Origin: JAAYED01 sp040772225
Lineage (GTDB): Bacteria; Chloroflexota; Anaerolineae; UBA1429
DNA: 64,000 bases
Assembly: GCA_040772225.1 (NCBI GenBank)
Contig: JAXGYO010000003.1
Coordinates: forward strand, 310,001 to 374,000
Direction: 5' to 3'
Shown here: piece after piece, positions 52,469 through 62,390 of the stretch
Numbering within the stretch: position 1 is the stretch's first letter
Layout: the number at the start of each line of letters is the position of its first letter
Notes under the pieces: model-generated
The model's database searches: none
Told to the model about the DNA's origin: nothing
What the model saw: the letters and a program-made list of their open reading frames with translations, nothing else
Made by a program: the position numbers and the translations under genes

Positions 52469-53323
52469 CTACTCCTCGACGCAGTAGGCGACCCCCAGGA
52501 CGGCGGGCCCGGCGTGAGCGCCCGCCACCGGCGTCAGGTGAGACATAAAGAACTCGAGGCAGTTGGGCAGGCTGCGCACCCGCGCGGCCAGTGACTCGGC
52601 CTCCTCCGGAGACTCACCGTGAAAGACCGAGGCACGAAAGGGTCGATCGCCGATGCCACGCTGCATGGCCTCGACCACGCGGTCCTCGGCTTTTTCAGGA
52701 CTGCGCGCCACCGCCACCGGCGCGACTGTGCCATCGGAAATGGTCACCACCGGCTGTACGTGGATGTGCGAAGTGGCCAGGCGCGCCACCTTCCCGGCCC
52801 GCCCGCCACGGATCAGATGTTCCAGGGTTTGCAGCGTCGCAATCATCACGGAACGCGAACGGGCCGCCTCCGCTGCCGCCGCCGCCTCCTCCAGGCTGGC
52901 GCCTCGGGCCGCCGCTCTCGCGGCCGCCAGCGCGACCCAGCCTTCCGCCATCAGTGCCGTGCGCGAATCGACTATCCGCACGGGCACCGGCAACCCGTCG
53001 GCGGCCCGGATGGCGGCATCCACCGTGCTGGTGAGCGCCCCTGAGACGAACACCCCCACGATGCCGCTGGCCCGGGAGGTGGCCCGGGCAAAGGCCCCGG
53101 CAAACTGGCCGGGCGTGGGCACCGCGGTGGTGGGCCGCGTCGTCGTCTCACGAAAGCGACGGTAGAACTCATCCGGCGTCAGGTCGACGCCATCCAGATA
53201 CGTGTGGCCATCCCAGATCACCTGAAAGGGGATCACCTCGATGCCATAGGCTCTGACGAGATCGCCCGGAATGCTGGCCGCACTATCCGTTACGACAACG
53301 ACCGGTAGATGTGTTTCCGTCAC
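52469..53323 (-). CDS. DegV-family fatty-acid-binding protein
   Basis: 284 aa from the GTG at 53323 (GGAAGGA upstream); a longer ATG frame adds about 120 unrelated residues and is rejected. DegV features are VVTDSAASIPGDLVRAYGIEVIPFQV, YLDGVDLTPDEFYRRF, TTAVPTPGQFAGAF, VGVFVSGALTSTVDAA and LEHLIRGGRAGK. DegV/FakB-like proteins present fatty acids to an acyl kinase. Pairing with plsY, which consumes acyl phosphate, makes a shared role in phospholipid acylation likely (inference). Confidence 0.87.
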   Translation of the reverse strand: MTETHLPVVVVTDSAASIPGDLVRAYGIEVIPFQVIWDGHTYLDGVDLTPDEFYRRFRETTTRPTTAVPTPGQFAGAFARATSRASGIVGVFVSGALTSTVDAAIRAADGLPVPVRIVDSRTALMAEGWVALAAARAAARGASLEEAAAAAEAARSRSVMIATLQTLEHLIRGGRAGKVARLATSHIHVQPVVTISDGTVAPVAVARSPEKAEDRVVEAMQRGIGDRPFRASVFHGESPEEAESLAARVRSLPNCLEFFMSHLTPVAGAHAGPAVLGVAYCVEE

Positions 53324-54020
53324 GTCTGCATCCTTCCATGTGAGTATAGAGTGGCTCGGCTGCACATGCGTGCGAGTATAGAGGCCGCGAGCGCGCGCGT
53401 CAACAAGGTTGTCGAATAGACCCTCTGCCGGGGCCATGATACCTTGCCGTGGGCGGCCTAGCGAGTTTGCCGAGACTCCCTGCGGCGCCACCGGGCGCTC
53501 GGCCGCCGTGGCGGATCGGATGGGCCGCGGGCCGCTCACTCCACGCGTGGCCAGGGGAGCACGCCAGCGCCCGCACGCCGGTAGCCAGCGTGCCCTGGCT
53601 CCGCGCGCACGAGGTTGGCCACGCACCGGCGCTACGGCGTCCTTACATGTGCTGAGGCTACTCAGCTGCGATCCTCTGTGATTCACAGGCCGATGGCTTC
53701 ATTCTACCGGGCAGCTCGTCGGGTAGCAACCGTAAGCGATACCGCGCCGCGCGTCCTTATGCCCAGTTTACGCCGCCGCTGCGACAGGTAGCGTCGCGGA
53801 CATGCCCCTTCCCCGCGCAACCCTAGGTTGCGAGCCGGGTGGGGGCTGTACCTCTATAGGCAAACGCCTGCGTCCTTGAATTGCGCAGGGTCCCACCCTT
53901 TCTCCCCCCACTTGACGACCATCCTATAATATCCCTGTAGATATTAGCCTATACTAACTGCGGCTAGTGCGGGCTGCGACCATCTTTCAGGGGATGCAGG
54001 TGTTGGCGGTGCGGGGTTGG
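53324..54020. other. Long intergenic region, no gene recognised
   Basis: About 700 bp between divergent genes. Two CTCTATACTC motifs lie near 53342-53350 and 53373-53382 on the degV side. TATAAT at 53925-53930 and TATACT at 53950-53955 lie on the lipoprotein side, but none has a well-placed -35 box. No tRNA, repeat array or protein similarity was recognised. Confidence 0.5.
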
Positions 54021-55004
54021 ATGCGGGTGCGGCAGGTATGGCTGTCGGCGCTGTTGAGCGTCCTGCTGGCGGGCGCGCTTGCCGCCGGGTGCGCAAGTCG
54101 CGGTAAGCAGATGGTGGACGCCGAGACGGCGGAGTACGAGGCCATGCGGACCGCGGCGCCGGAGGTGGCCACGACAGGGGCCGCGACGCTGCCGCGTTCA
54201 CGGATGGCGGCGCCAACAGACACGCCCGTCGCGGGTGTAATGAAAACCTCGGAGCAGGTTCCGGAGGAGGAGGGGATCGTGAAGCTCATCGTGGTGTATG
54301 ACAACAACGCCTACACCGAGTCCGTGGTCGCGGGCCTGCGTACCGACTGGGGCTTTGCCTGCTGGGTCGAGACCGGCGACAGCACCGTGCTGTTCGATAC
54401 GGGCGGCAACGGCGCGATCCTGATGAACAACCTGAACAGGCTGGGGCTGGACCCGGCCGCGATCGATGCCGTGGTGCTCTCCCACGCCCATGGCGACCAC
54501 ACCGGCGGCCTGACGGCGCTGCTGGATGCGGGCGTGCGCCCGGCGGTCTATTTGCTGGACACGTTCCCCGCCGGATTCAAGCAGGCCGTGCGCAATCGCA
54601 CGGCGCTGGTGGAGATCAGCGGACCGGCCGAGGTCGTCCCCGGCGTGCACACGACGGGCCGGGTGGACGGTGAGATCCCGGAGGAGGCGCTGATCGTCGA
54701 GAGCAGCGATGGCCTGCTGGTGATCACCGGGTGCGCCCACCCCGGGGTGGTGAACATGGTGCGCCGCGCGCGGGAGGCGGTGGAGGGCGAGGTGGCCCTG
54801 GTGGTGGGAGGCTACCACCTGGGGTCGGCCAGCCAGGCGGAGATACGCAAGGTGGCCGAGGGCCTGGCGGCGCTGGGCGTACAACGCGTGGCGCCCTGCC
54901 ACTGCAGCGGCGATCTGGCCCGCGCGATATTCTCGGAGGGCTGGGGCGCAGAGTGCCTCCTCCCCGGGGTTGGCTGGGATTATTTGATCGAGCCCGAGGG
55001 CTAA
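54021..55004 (+). CDS. MBL-fold metallo-hydrolase lipoprotein
   Basis: 327 aa from the ATG at 54021. The N-terminus WLSALLSVLLAGALAAGC is a lipoprotein signal with the lipobox Cys, followed by a low-complexity linker to about residue 80. The metallo-beta-lactamase domain has VLFDTGGNGAILMNNL, the metal motif SHAHGDHTGG, ITGCAHPGVVNMV and VVGGYHLG. It belongs to the branch annotated as RFA-P-synthase-like (COG1237-type), here anchored outside the membrane, which is uncommon. Substrate unknown. No strong ribosome site is visible. Confidence 0.82.
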   Translation: MRVRQVWLSALLSVLLAGALAAGCASRGKQMVDAETAEYEAMRTAAPEVATTGAATLPRSRMAAPTDTPVAGVMKTSEQVPEEEGIVKLIVVYDNNAYTESVVAGLRTDWGFACWVETGDSTVLFDTGGNGAILMNNLNRLGLDPAAIDAVVLSHAHGDHTGGLTALLDAGVRPAVYLLDTFPAGFKQAVRNRTALVEISGPAEVVPGVHTTGRVDGEIPEEALIVESSDGLLVITGCAHPGVVNMVRRAREAVEGEVALVVGGYHLGSASQAEIRKVAEGLAALGVQRVAPCHCSGDLARAIFSEGWGAECLLPGVGWDYLIEPEG

Positions 55005-55077
55005 AGGCTCGTCGAGAGCCTGACTCCTGTTGGTTCGGTAGGCGATATTCCAATTCTTTGGTCAGAGAGGTGACGCG

Positions 55078-55812
55078 ATGTTACTACAGACTCAGTGGGC
55101 GGTTTTACTGGCCAGTACATTGGCCTGCGTCGTGACCACGATCGGCATCTGGGTCATCAGCCGGCACGAGAGTGTTGGCCGCCAGTATTCGGCCTACTTT
55201 ATGTGCTTTGCCGCCGGCGTGCTGATCTCGGTGTCGTTCCTGCACATTGTCCCAAAAGCCCTGGGGATGAACGTCAGCGCGCCGTATTACCTCCTCGGCG
55301 GGTTCCTGTTCACGCATCTCAGCAACCGGTTCCTGAGTGGATTCGTCTGCCATCGTACCGGCAACACTGCCGCGGCTGCGGGCCTGATCCCGATGCTGGG
55401 TATCGGCCTGCACTCGTTCATCGACGGCATCATCTTTGCCGTGACCTTTAACGTGAGCATCCTGACCGGCGTGCTGGCGGCCACGGGGATGGTGCTGCAC
55501 GAGTTTCCGGAGGGCATTGTCACCTTTGTGATGTTGGAGCGGGGCGGTTTTAGCCGGAGGCAGTCGGTGCTGTACGCCTTTCTCGCCGCGGCCATCTCCA
55601 CGCCGCTGGGCACCGTGATCTCTTTGCCCTTTGTCTCCAGGATCTCCTCCTCGGCGCTGGGGGCGATGCTGGCATTCTCTGCCGGGGTGTTGATCTATGT
55701 GGGCGCCACGCATCTCCTGCCCGCGGTGGAGAAGGAGAACCGGCGGTTCAGCCTGCTGGCCCTGCTGACCGGCATCCTCGTTGCCCTGGGCATCATTCTA
55801 TCCAAAGCGTGA
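55078..55812 (+). CDS. ZIP-family metal transporter
   Basis: 244 aa, eight predicted helices. The metal-binding motifs HSFIDG (112-117) and HEFPEG (141-146) in helices IV and V identify ZIP family divalent-metal (zinc/iron) permeases. A His/Cys-rich loop of the usual kind is short (CHRTGN). AGAGGTG precedes the ATG. It shares its last four bases with the radical SAM gene start (GTGA overlap), suggesting joint translation. Confidence 0.92.
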   Translation: MLLQTQWAVLLASTLACVVTTIGIWVISRHESVGRQYSAYFMCFAAGVLISVSFLHIVPKALGMNVSAPYYLLGGFLFTHLSNRFLSGFVCHRTGNTAAAAGLIPMLGIGLHSFIDGIIFAVTFNVSILTGVLAATGMVLHEFPEGIVTFVMLERGGFSRRQSVLYAFLAAAISTPLGTVISLPFVSRISSSALGAMLAFSAGVLIYVGATHLLPAVEKENRRFSLLALLTGILVALGIILSKA

Positions 55813-56810
55813 TCACCCCGGCCCGGCGGGAAGAAAGTGTGCTACCAATCATGATTGCTCTTGGGCCTGTACCCTCGCGTCGGCTCGGTCAGAGCCTGGG
55901 GGTGAACAACATCCCTCCCAAGTCCTGTCTCTATTCCTGCGTCTACTGCCAGCTCGGGCGCGCCACCAGGATGCCCGCCGATCGCGAGGCGTACTATGCG
56001 CCTGAGGAGATCCTGCGCGAGGTAGATGCCAGAGTGGCGGGCGCGCAGGCCAGCGGCGAGACGATTGACTATCTGACCTTTGTGGCAGACGGCGAGCCCA
56101 CGCTCGACATCCATCTGGGTCGCGAGATCGCGATGCTCAAGCGCCTCGGCATCCCGGTGGCGGTGATCTCCAATGCGTCGCTGATCTGGCGCGAGGATGT
56201 GCGCGAGGAGTTGCTGCAGGCCGACTGGGTCTCGCTCAAGATGGACGCCATGGATGAGGACACCTGGGGGCGCATCAACCGCCCCAGGCGCAACCTGAGC
56301 CTGGCGCCGATCCTGGAGGGCGCCCTGGCCTTTGCCCGCGACTTTGGCGGGCGCCTGGCGACCGAGACCATGCTCGTGGCCGGGGTCAACGACGGCGACC
56401 GCCACCTCGATCTCGTTGCTCGCTTCCTGGCCGAGCTCTCGCCCGAGACGGCTTACCTGGCGATCCCCACGCGCCCGCCGGCGGAGGACTGGGTCCATCC
56501 GCCGGACGAGGCCAGGCTGGTGCGCGCCTATGGCATCCTCAGCGAGCGGGTGCCGCGGGTCGAGTACCTGATCGGCTACGAGGGGGATGCTTTCGCAGCG
56601 TCAGGCGATCTGGAGCAGGACCTGCTCAGCATTACGGCCGTGCACCCGATGCGCAGGGATGCCGTGGAGGTTCTGCTTGGGCGAACGGGCGTCTCCTGGG
56701 GGAGCGTCGAGCGCATGGTGGCCGCGGGGCAGTTGCTGGAGCTGTCCTATGGAGGGCATACGTTCTATGCCCGGAGCCTGGGCCGGTACGGCCGCGGGCT
56801 GGGGGCGTAA
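55809..56810 (+). CDS. Radical SAM protein, COG0731-like
   Basis: 333 aa if begun at the GTG that overlaps the ZIP stop; an ATG at 55851 gives the family-typical start IALGPVPSRRLGQSLGVN. The cluster motif CxxxCxxC is at 40-47 (KSCLYSCVYCQLG), with FVADGEPTLD and the SLKMDAMDEDTWGRINRP segment. A C-terminal winged-helix extension (HPMRRDAVEVLLGRTG...LLELSYGGHTFYAR) is present. Relatives are loosely annotated as wyosine-type enzymes, but the bacterial substrate is unknown. Confidence 0.85.
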   Translation: MITPARREESVLPIMIALGPVPSRRLGQSLGVNNIPPKSCLYSCVYCQLGRATRMPADREAYYAPEEILREVDARVAGAQASGETIDYLTFVADGEPTLDIHLGREIAMLKRLGIPVAVISNASLIWREDVREELLQADWVSLKMDAMDEDTWGRINRPRRNLSLAPILEGALAFARDFGGRLATETMLVAGVNDGDRHLDLVARFLAELSPETAYLAIPTRPPAEDWVHPPDEARLVRAYGILSERVPRVEYLIGYEGDAFAASGDLEQDLLSITAVHPMRRDAVEVLLGRTGVSWGSVERMVAAGQLLELSYGGHTFYARSLGRYGRGLGA

Positions 56811-56834
56811 GCGTTTCCGCATGCCCTCGCATCC

Positions 56835-58101
56835 TCAGGTCTCTGCGCTCATCTCCCCGGGACTCGGCTGGCGCAGGGTCTCGGGCAGCGTGGCGAAAAG
56901 CGGCACCCGCAGGGCCAGGTCAATGGCGATGGGGATCAGAAAGACATAGATTGGCCCCATCTCTCGCCATACCAGCCCGCCGATGAGCGGCGCGGGGATC
57001 GTCAGCAGCCCCGCGAACAACCCCATGATGCCGTGCCAGCGCCCCTGCTGTTCCGTGGGGACCAGCTCCATCATCATGGTCCCCATGATGCCGGTCGAGA
57101 TCGTGTAAAAGGCCTGCAGGATCGCATAGAGGATCAGCGTCGCCGGCCCTGCGCTAAAGGCCAGAAGCAGGTTAGAGGCATACCAGAGTGGCGTCAGCAA
57201 GTAGATGACCTTCTTGCGGCCAACGCGGTCTGCCAGACGCCCCAGCGGGATCCCGGACACCAGTCGCGCTACAACTGTAGCGGTTGCCATCACGCCCAGG
57301 AGATAGGGGCTGGCCCCCTTGATCTCGTGGGCGTATAGCTGTGTGAACGGTCAAAACATCGCCATGGGCAGCGCGCTGAGCGTCGATACGGCGATCCACC
57401 GCCAGAGGGCAGGCCGTCACGCAAAGATCTGCCGCGCCTCTGAAAATGCCTCCAGCAGCCGCGCCCTGCAGGCGGTGCCGCAGTTGGGGCTCCCGCAGTG
57501 TGGCTGCGACCGCCACAAAGAGCACCGCATACCCCGCAAACCGCAGATAGTACAGCGGGCGCATGCCCTGGGCGTTGATGCCCCCGAGGGATGTGACCAG
57601 GACGGCTGCCAGCAGCGGCGCGAGCACTGAGAGCCCGGAGGCCAGCGTTCCACAGACATTCTGGGCTGTGGCGCGGTCCTGGTTCTGGACCGAGTCGGCG
57701 CAGATCACGCTGCAACTGGTGCTATTCATACGGAGCGCCACCGCGGCGAGCACTGCCGCCACGATCAGCACGCGCCAGTCCCCGGCCAGGGCATAGATCA
57801 GCGCGCCGATGCCCGAAAGGGCGATGCCCAGCAGGAAAAAGGGCCGGACACCGCGGCGGTCCACCAGCAGGCCTACCGGGATGGAGATGAGTGCGCCAAA
57901 GGCGCTGCCGATGCTCGACAGGGAGCCGAGTTGGACCGAGTCGGCGCCGAGGGCGACCGCAAAGATGCCATTGTACTGGCTGGTGAGGCCGTTCAGCAGG
58001 CTGTTGACGGATGAATGCATCACGCCGATGCGGTAGTTGGGCTTTTGCCTGCGAATGAACGCCCAACCGCGAGCGACTGCTGCGCGAACGTTGACCTTCA
58101 T
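56835..58101 (-). pseudogene. MFS transporter with a frameshift and two in-frame TGA codons
   Basis: The first 215 codons from the ATG at 58101 encode six helices of a major facilitator (SQYNGIFAVALGADSVQLGSLSS, IPVGLLVDRRGVRPFFLLG). Near 57455 the frame shifts. The continuing frame reads LLEAFSEARQIFA, TGA (57419-57417), RPALWRWIAVSTLSALPMAMF, TGA (57353-57351), PFTQLYAHEIKGASPYLLG, and the last half to 56835 (LGRLADRVGRKKVIYLLTPLW). Full reconstructed length is about 420 aa, normal for MFS. The three lesions make it a pseudogene. Confidence 0.85.
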
Positions 58102-58362
58102 GGAACTCCCCCGCGATCACTGGGGGCGTCGGCGGCCCGTGCGAGGCACGGGCCGTCTGTCTCCGGGAATCTCTCTACATGGCTTCTACCGGGATCGGCC
58201 GGGGGCGTGGCGCCCTGGATATTGATAATGGCGTCAGTCTAGTGCGGCCCTGCGCCGCTGTCCAGCGCGGGACGGGTGGCCATGTGGTGGATTTCCGGCC
58301 TTGTCCCGGCGGCGCACATCTCAGCAGGTGCGGACGAGACGTCCGCGGTCCGCTGCTGATGC
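58102..58362. repeat. Spacer with one GGACC-frame hairpin
   Basis: The hairpin GCGGACGAGACGTCCGC at 58330-58346, followed by GGTCC, is the reverse form of those at 21601 and 22692. It lies 16 bp after the stop codon of the YgjP-like gene. No gene is seen. Confidence 0.75.
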
Positions 58363-59082
58363 TTACCCGAACTCGTACCGGTTCAGCCGCTCCCGTCGCT
58401 CTCGCCAGTCGGGGAGCACCTTGCCCAGCAGGTCGTAGAATGCGCGGCCGTGGTGCGGCGCCACCAGGTGGCACAGCTCATGGTACACGACATAGTCGAT
58501 GAGCGAGGCCGGCACCTGGACCAGCTTGAGGTTGAGGGTAATGCGGCCCGCGGCGCTCGCACTGCCCCAGCGCGTGCGCATGGCGCGGACCGAGAGCACC
58601 GGCGGCGCCACGCCCAGCCCCTGGACGCGCGGATAGCAGGCCGCCACCCGTTCCGCGAACACCTCACGCGCCCGGTCCCGGTACCAGCGCCCCACCAACT
58701 GTTCGACGCGGCCCGCCACCGTCTTGTCGCGGACGGCGACCAGCATGAACTGCCCATCCATCGTCAATCCCTCGGGCTGGTCCTCTACAACCTTAAGCCG
58801 GTATTGTCTCCCCAGGTAGCGGTGTGTTTCCCCGCTGACGTACTCGCGGGGCGGCAGATCGGGCGAGTAGCGCGCATAGTCGTCCAGGCGCTGCGTGATC
58901 CAGCGCGCCCGGCGCTGCACAGCCTGTTCGATCTCCACCGGCGGCGTGCCCACCGGCGCCTGCACGACCACGCTCAGGTCCGGGTGCACCGTGATGCCCA
59001 GCGTCTTGCGCGTCTCGAAACGGAGGGTGTAGGGGATCCTCCGGGTGCCGTACACCATTTGCCGCTGCTCGTCGCCGCTCAT
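58363..59082 (-). CDS. YgjP-like (DUF45/M48-type) metallopeptidase
   Basis: 239 aa from the ATG at 59082, whose first bases overlap the HsdR stop (ATGA). The DUF45 signature is clear: VQAPVGTP, RTRWGSASAAGRITLNLKLVQVP, and the zinc motif YHELCHLVAPHHGRAFYDLL (HExxH). Homologues are regularly coupled to type I restriction genes and may regulate or process them. Predicted cytoplasmic. Confidence 0.9.
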   Translation of the reverse strand: MSGDEQRQMVYGTRRIPYTLRFETRKTLGITVHPDLSVVVQAPVGTPPVEIEQAVQRRARWITQRLDDYARYSPDLPPREYVSGETHRYLGRQYRLKVVEDQPEGLTMDGQFMLVAVRDKTVAGRVEQLVGRWYRDRAREVFAERVAACYPRVQGLGVAPPVLSVRAMRTRWGSASAAGRITLNLKLVQVPASLIDYVVYHELCHLVAPHHGRAFYDLLGKVLPDWRERRERLNRYEFG

Positions 59083-62000
59083 GCGCTGTCCCGGTGGCGG
59101 GCGATCTCGATGATCTGCTCCTCCAGCATGTCCAGCTCGGCGTCGGGGATGGTGAGGCCAAGGCCGTCGTACAGCGCATAGAGGGGGTCGTCCATGGCGA
59201 GCTTGATCTGCTTCTGCAGGTCGTGGTTGGCGGTCCAGTCCACCCGCCGGTGCGCCGCGATGACCTCCTCCAGCGCGATGGCCGCCTCGGCGCATAGCGC
59301 CTGCGGATCTTGGCCGCCCGCGACCCGCCCCGAGACGGCGTCATGGAGGAGGCCATAGTAGGCGGGCGCATCGCGATGTGCCCCCAGCTCCGCCGGAATC
59401 CCAACGCGCTGGCCGGTGCGCACCTCGTGCAGGATCTCCCGCGCCCGATCCAGGTATTCCCGCTCATCGATGCGCAGTTGTCGGAAGGCGTCGATGGTCT
59501 CCTGGATCATCTGCGAAAAGCGGCGGTAGAGCGCCGGGTCGCGCTCCATATTGGCGGCGATGGCGGTCTTGACGTGGCCGGCGATCATGTCCGCCTTGGC
59601 GGCCGGGGTGCCCAGACGCTCCACGGCGGCATCAAAGGCCTCGCCGCTAAAGATATCCACGCCCTCGGTGAGCACGGTCACGTCATAGCTGGTGATGTGC
59701 TCATCCAGCAGCTTGCGGACCTTTTGCTCGTACTCGCCATAGTCGATCGACTCGGCATAGCGCTGGCGCACGGCGCTGCGCAGGTTCTGGAAGTAGGCCA
59801 GGTCGCGCTTGTAGGCCTCGATGCGTTCCTGCGGCACCTCGTCGAAAAAGCGCACCGAGCCCAACGCGACCTTGAGCGCCCGGGTGAACTCGCTCAGCGC
59901 GGCATAAAAGCGGTCGCGCAGGTTCTCCGGCGCCAGGAACCGCTGCAGCGCCTCGACGTCCTGCCGGTTGGGGACGGGCGCAAAGAGGGCCCACAGCGCG
60001 CTGTGCAGTTGCGGCAGGCGCCGGATCTCCTCCGAGACATCGGTGACGGTGCCATCCAGGTCCTCGGGATCATAGCCCTCCAGGGCGTTGTAGGTGTCCA
60101 GCGCCTGGTTCAACTCGCCCAGGATCCCGCGATAGTCGATGATGTACCCGAACTCTTTGCCCTCGAACACCCGGTTGACCCGGGCGATGGCCTGCAGCAG
60201 ACCGTGCTCGCGCAGGTCCTTGTCCAGGTAGAGCACCGTGTTGCGCGGCTCGTCAAAGCCCACCAGCAGCTTGTCCACCACGATCAGCAGCTCGACGCCG
60301 TCCTCGCGCCCGAAATCCGCGATGATGTCCCTGTTGTAGCGGGCCTCGCTGCCATAGCGCTCCATCATCCGCTTCCAGAACGCCTGCACCTCGGGCAGGG
60401 CAGACTCGTCATCAACCTGTTCGTGGCCCTCGCGCGTGTCGGGGGCGCTGATGACCACCTCGCTGCGCACGGTGCCAAAGCTGTCGAGATAGTGCTTGTA
60501 GCGGAGGGCCGTGGCCTTGCTGGAGGTGGCCAGTTGCGCCTTGAACCCGCTGCCCTGCCACTCGCGGCGGTAGTGCTCGCTGATATCGAACGCCACCATC
60601 TTGATGCGCTGGTCGGTCTCCTGGATCGGCTCGGCGCGGCTGTATTTGCGCTTGAGATCCAGCTTTTGCTCCTCGGTCAGGTCGCGGGTGACGCGGGCGA
60701 ACCATTCATCGATGGCGCCCTGGTTGACGCTCAGCTCGGCCAGGCGCCCCTCATAGAGCAGGGGCACCACGGTGCCATCCTCCACCGCCTGGCGCATGGT
60801 GTACTTGTGGATAAAGCCGCCAAAGCGCGCGGCGGTGCTCTTTTCCGCCTTGAGCAGGGGCGTGCCGGTGAACCCGATGTAGCAGGCATGGCGCAGCACC
60901 TGCCGCATGCGGGCGTGGGCCGTGCCGTACTGGCTGCGGTGGCTCTCGTCCACCAGCACAAAGGTGTTATAGTCGGTATCTCGGGCGTCCACCTCAGCGG
61001 CGGTCTCGAACTTGTCGATCACGGTGGTGATAATGTCCGCCTTGCCGCTGCGCACCAGGCTGGCCAGGTGCCGCCCGGAGTTGGCCTGCGCCACGGTCTT
61101 GCCGCAGTGCCGGAAGGTGCGCGTGATCTGGTCGTCCAGGTTGATGCGGTCGGTGACGATCACCACCCGCGGGTTCTGGATGGCCGGGTGCAGCGCCAGC
61201 GCCTTGGCCAGCCAGACCATGGTCAGCGACTTGCCGCTGCCGGTGGTGTGCCAGATGACGCCCCCTGTTCGCTTACGGGTACTATCCAGCCGGGCCACCC
61301 GCTCCGCCGTCTGCTGCACGGCATAGTACTGCTGGTAGCGGGCGATCTTTTTCACAGCCCCCCGGGGGCCATTGTCATAGACGATGAAGCGGTAGGCCAG
61401 CGCCAGCAGGCGCTCGGGGCGCAGCAGGGCATACAGCGTCCGGTCCTGCGGCGTGGGCAGCCGGTCCCCGCCCAGCTCTGCCGCCGCGAAATGCGCCTCC
61501 ACCGCGCCGGCGTGCTCCCGCCAGCCGTACAGCCGCGCGCGTTCCTCGGCCGTGAGGGGCCCGTTGATCAGCGGCGCCACCAGGGGGTCCAGATCGACCT
61601 CGCGCGCGTTGCCGGCGCCGTCCACGGCCTGCTCGCGCCAGCCCACCCAGTAGTCTTTGGGCGTGCCCGTGGTGGCATAGAGGGCATCGTTGACGCTGAC
61701 GCCCAGCAGGAGCTGCGGGTAGAGGAACAGCCCGGGGATCTCGTCGCGCCCCTGGTTGCGCAGCATCTGGCTGATGGCCTGGTCGACGGCCTTTTTGCCC
61801 GCGGCGACCAGGTCGGGGCGCTTGCACTCGATCACCGCCAGCGGGATGCCGTTGACGAACAGGACGATATCGGGGCGGCGGCTGTCGTGGCGGCCCGCGC
61901 GCTGCACCGAGAACTCGTCGGTGACGTGGTAGACATTGCGCTCGGGGTGCTCCCAGTCGATATAGTGCAGCGTGTAGGAGCGCGTGTCGCCCTCGATGGC

Positions 62001-62324
62001 CTGGGCCAGGCTGGTCCCCAGGGTGAGCAGCTCATAGACCCGCTCGCTGGCCACCACAAGGCCATCTGTGAGCGGTTCATCGCGCAGGCGGCGGATGGCC
62101 GTCTGGATGTTGCCCTCGCTAAAGGGGACGCGCTCGCCGCGCCGCTCGATGGCGTTGTGCTCCCGCAGCCAGGGGGCCAGCACCCCCTCCAGCAGCACCT
62201 CGCGCTCGCTGTTGCCCCGCAGGGCCAGGGCCTCAGCAGGCGTCAGGTACCGGTACCCCAGCGCCATCAATAGTCGCAGGGCGGGGATCTGCGAGATCAG
62301 CTCTTCACGAAAGGCCAGGGACAT
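59079..62324 (-). CDS. hsdR: Type I restriction enzyme R subunit (HsdR)
   Basis: 1081 aa, AAGGAG upstream of the ATG. The N-terminal nuclease domain has RPDIVLFVNGIPLAVIECK (PD...ExK). The helicase motor has Walker A HTTGSGKSLTMVWLAK near residue 365, VLVDESHRSQYG (DEAH-like), GFTGTPLL and motif VI QAIARVNRVF. The C-terminal region (SVRFFDEVP onward) contacts HsdM/HsdS. It translocates DNA and cleaves unmethylated targets, but needs HsdM and HsdS, which are not in this window (upstream holds only a RhuM remnant). Intact frame. Confidence 0.95.
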   Translation of the reverse strand: MSLAFREELISQIPALRLLMALGYRYLTPAEALALRGNSEREVLLEGVLAPWLREHNAIERRGERVPFSEGNIQTAIRRLRDEPLTDGLVVASERVYELLTLGTSLAQAIEGDTRSYTLHYIDWEHPERNVYHVTDEFSVQRAGRHDSRRPDIVLFVNGIPLAVIECKRPDLVAAGKKAVDQAISQMLRNQGRDEIPGLFLYPQLLLGVSVNDALYATTGTPKDYWVGWREQAVDGAGNAREVDLDPLVAPLINGPLTAEERARLYGWREHAGAVEAHFAAAELGGDRLPTPQDRTLYALLRPERLLALAYRFIVYDNGPRGAVKKIARYQQYYAVQQTAERVARLDSTRKRTGGVIWHTTGSGKSLTMVWLAKALALHPAIQNPRVVIVTDRINLDDQITRTFRHCGKTVAQANSGRHLASLVRSGKADIITTVIDKFETAAEVDARDTDYNTFVLVDESHRSQYGTAHARMRQVLRHACYIGFTGTPLLKAEKSTAARFGGFIHKYTMRQAVEDGTVVPLLYEGRLAELSVNQGAIDEWFARVTRDLTEEQKLDLKRKYSRAEPIQETDQRIKMVAFDISEHYRREWQGSGFKAQLATSSKATALRYKHYLDSFGTVRSEVVISAPDTREGHEQVDDESALPEVQAFWKRMMERYGSEARYNRDIIADFGREDGVELLIVVDKLLVGFDEPRNTVLYLDKDLREHGLLQAIARVNRVFEGKEFGYIIDYRGILGELNQALDTYNALEGYDPEDLDGTVTDVSEEIRRLPQLHSALWALFAPVPNRQDVEALQRFLAPENLRDRFYAALSEFTRALKVALGSVRFFDEVPQERIEAYKRDLAYFQNLRSAVRQRYAESIDYGEYEQKVRKLLDEHITSYDVTVLTEGVDIFSGEAFDAAVERLGTPAAKADMIAGHVKTAIAANMERDPALYRRFSQMIQETIDAFRQLRIDEREYLDRAREILHEVRTGQRVGIPAELGAHRDAPAYYGLLHDAVSGRVAGGQDPQALCAEAAIALEEVIAAHRRVDWTANHDLQKQIKLAMDDPLYALYDGLGLTIPDAELDMLEEQIIEIARHRDSA

Positions 62325-62361
62325 GATATCGCGGCTCCTTGGCTGCTACACGTTCAAGAGT

Positions 62362-62390
62362 TTTTCAATGAACGTCCACTTCATTGAAAA
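62362..62390. promoter_or_regulatory. Inverted repeat upstream of hsdR
   Basis: TTTTCAATGAA (62362-62372), a 7-bp spacer, then TTCATTGAAAA (62380-62390): 11-bp perfect arms, 38 bp before the hsdR start. A probable operator. The half-site TTTCAnTG resembles that of the palindrome at 47125-47154. Confidence 0.65.

Noticed and set aside
57351..57419. UGA recoding (selenocysteine or alternative code) in the MFS gene
   Set aside because: No SECIS-like context was recognised. Other genes here use TGA as stop, and the same gene also has a frameshift.
59310..62273. 987-codon open frame on the plus strand
   Set aside because: It is antisense to hsdR. In GC-rich coding DNA the opposite strand often lacks stops. 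Its translation has no recognisable domain, while hsdR is complete on the other strand.
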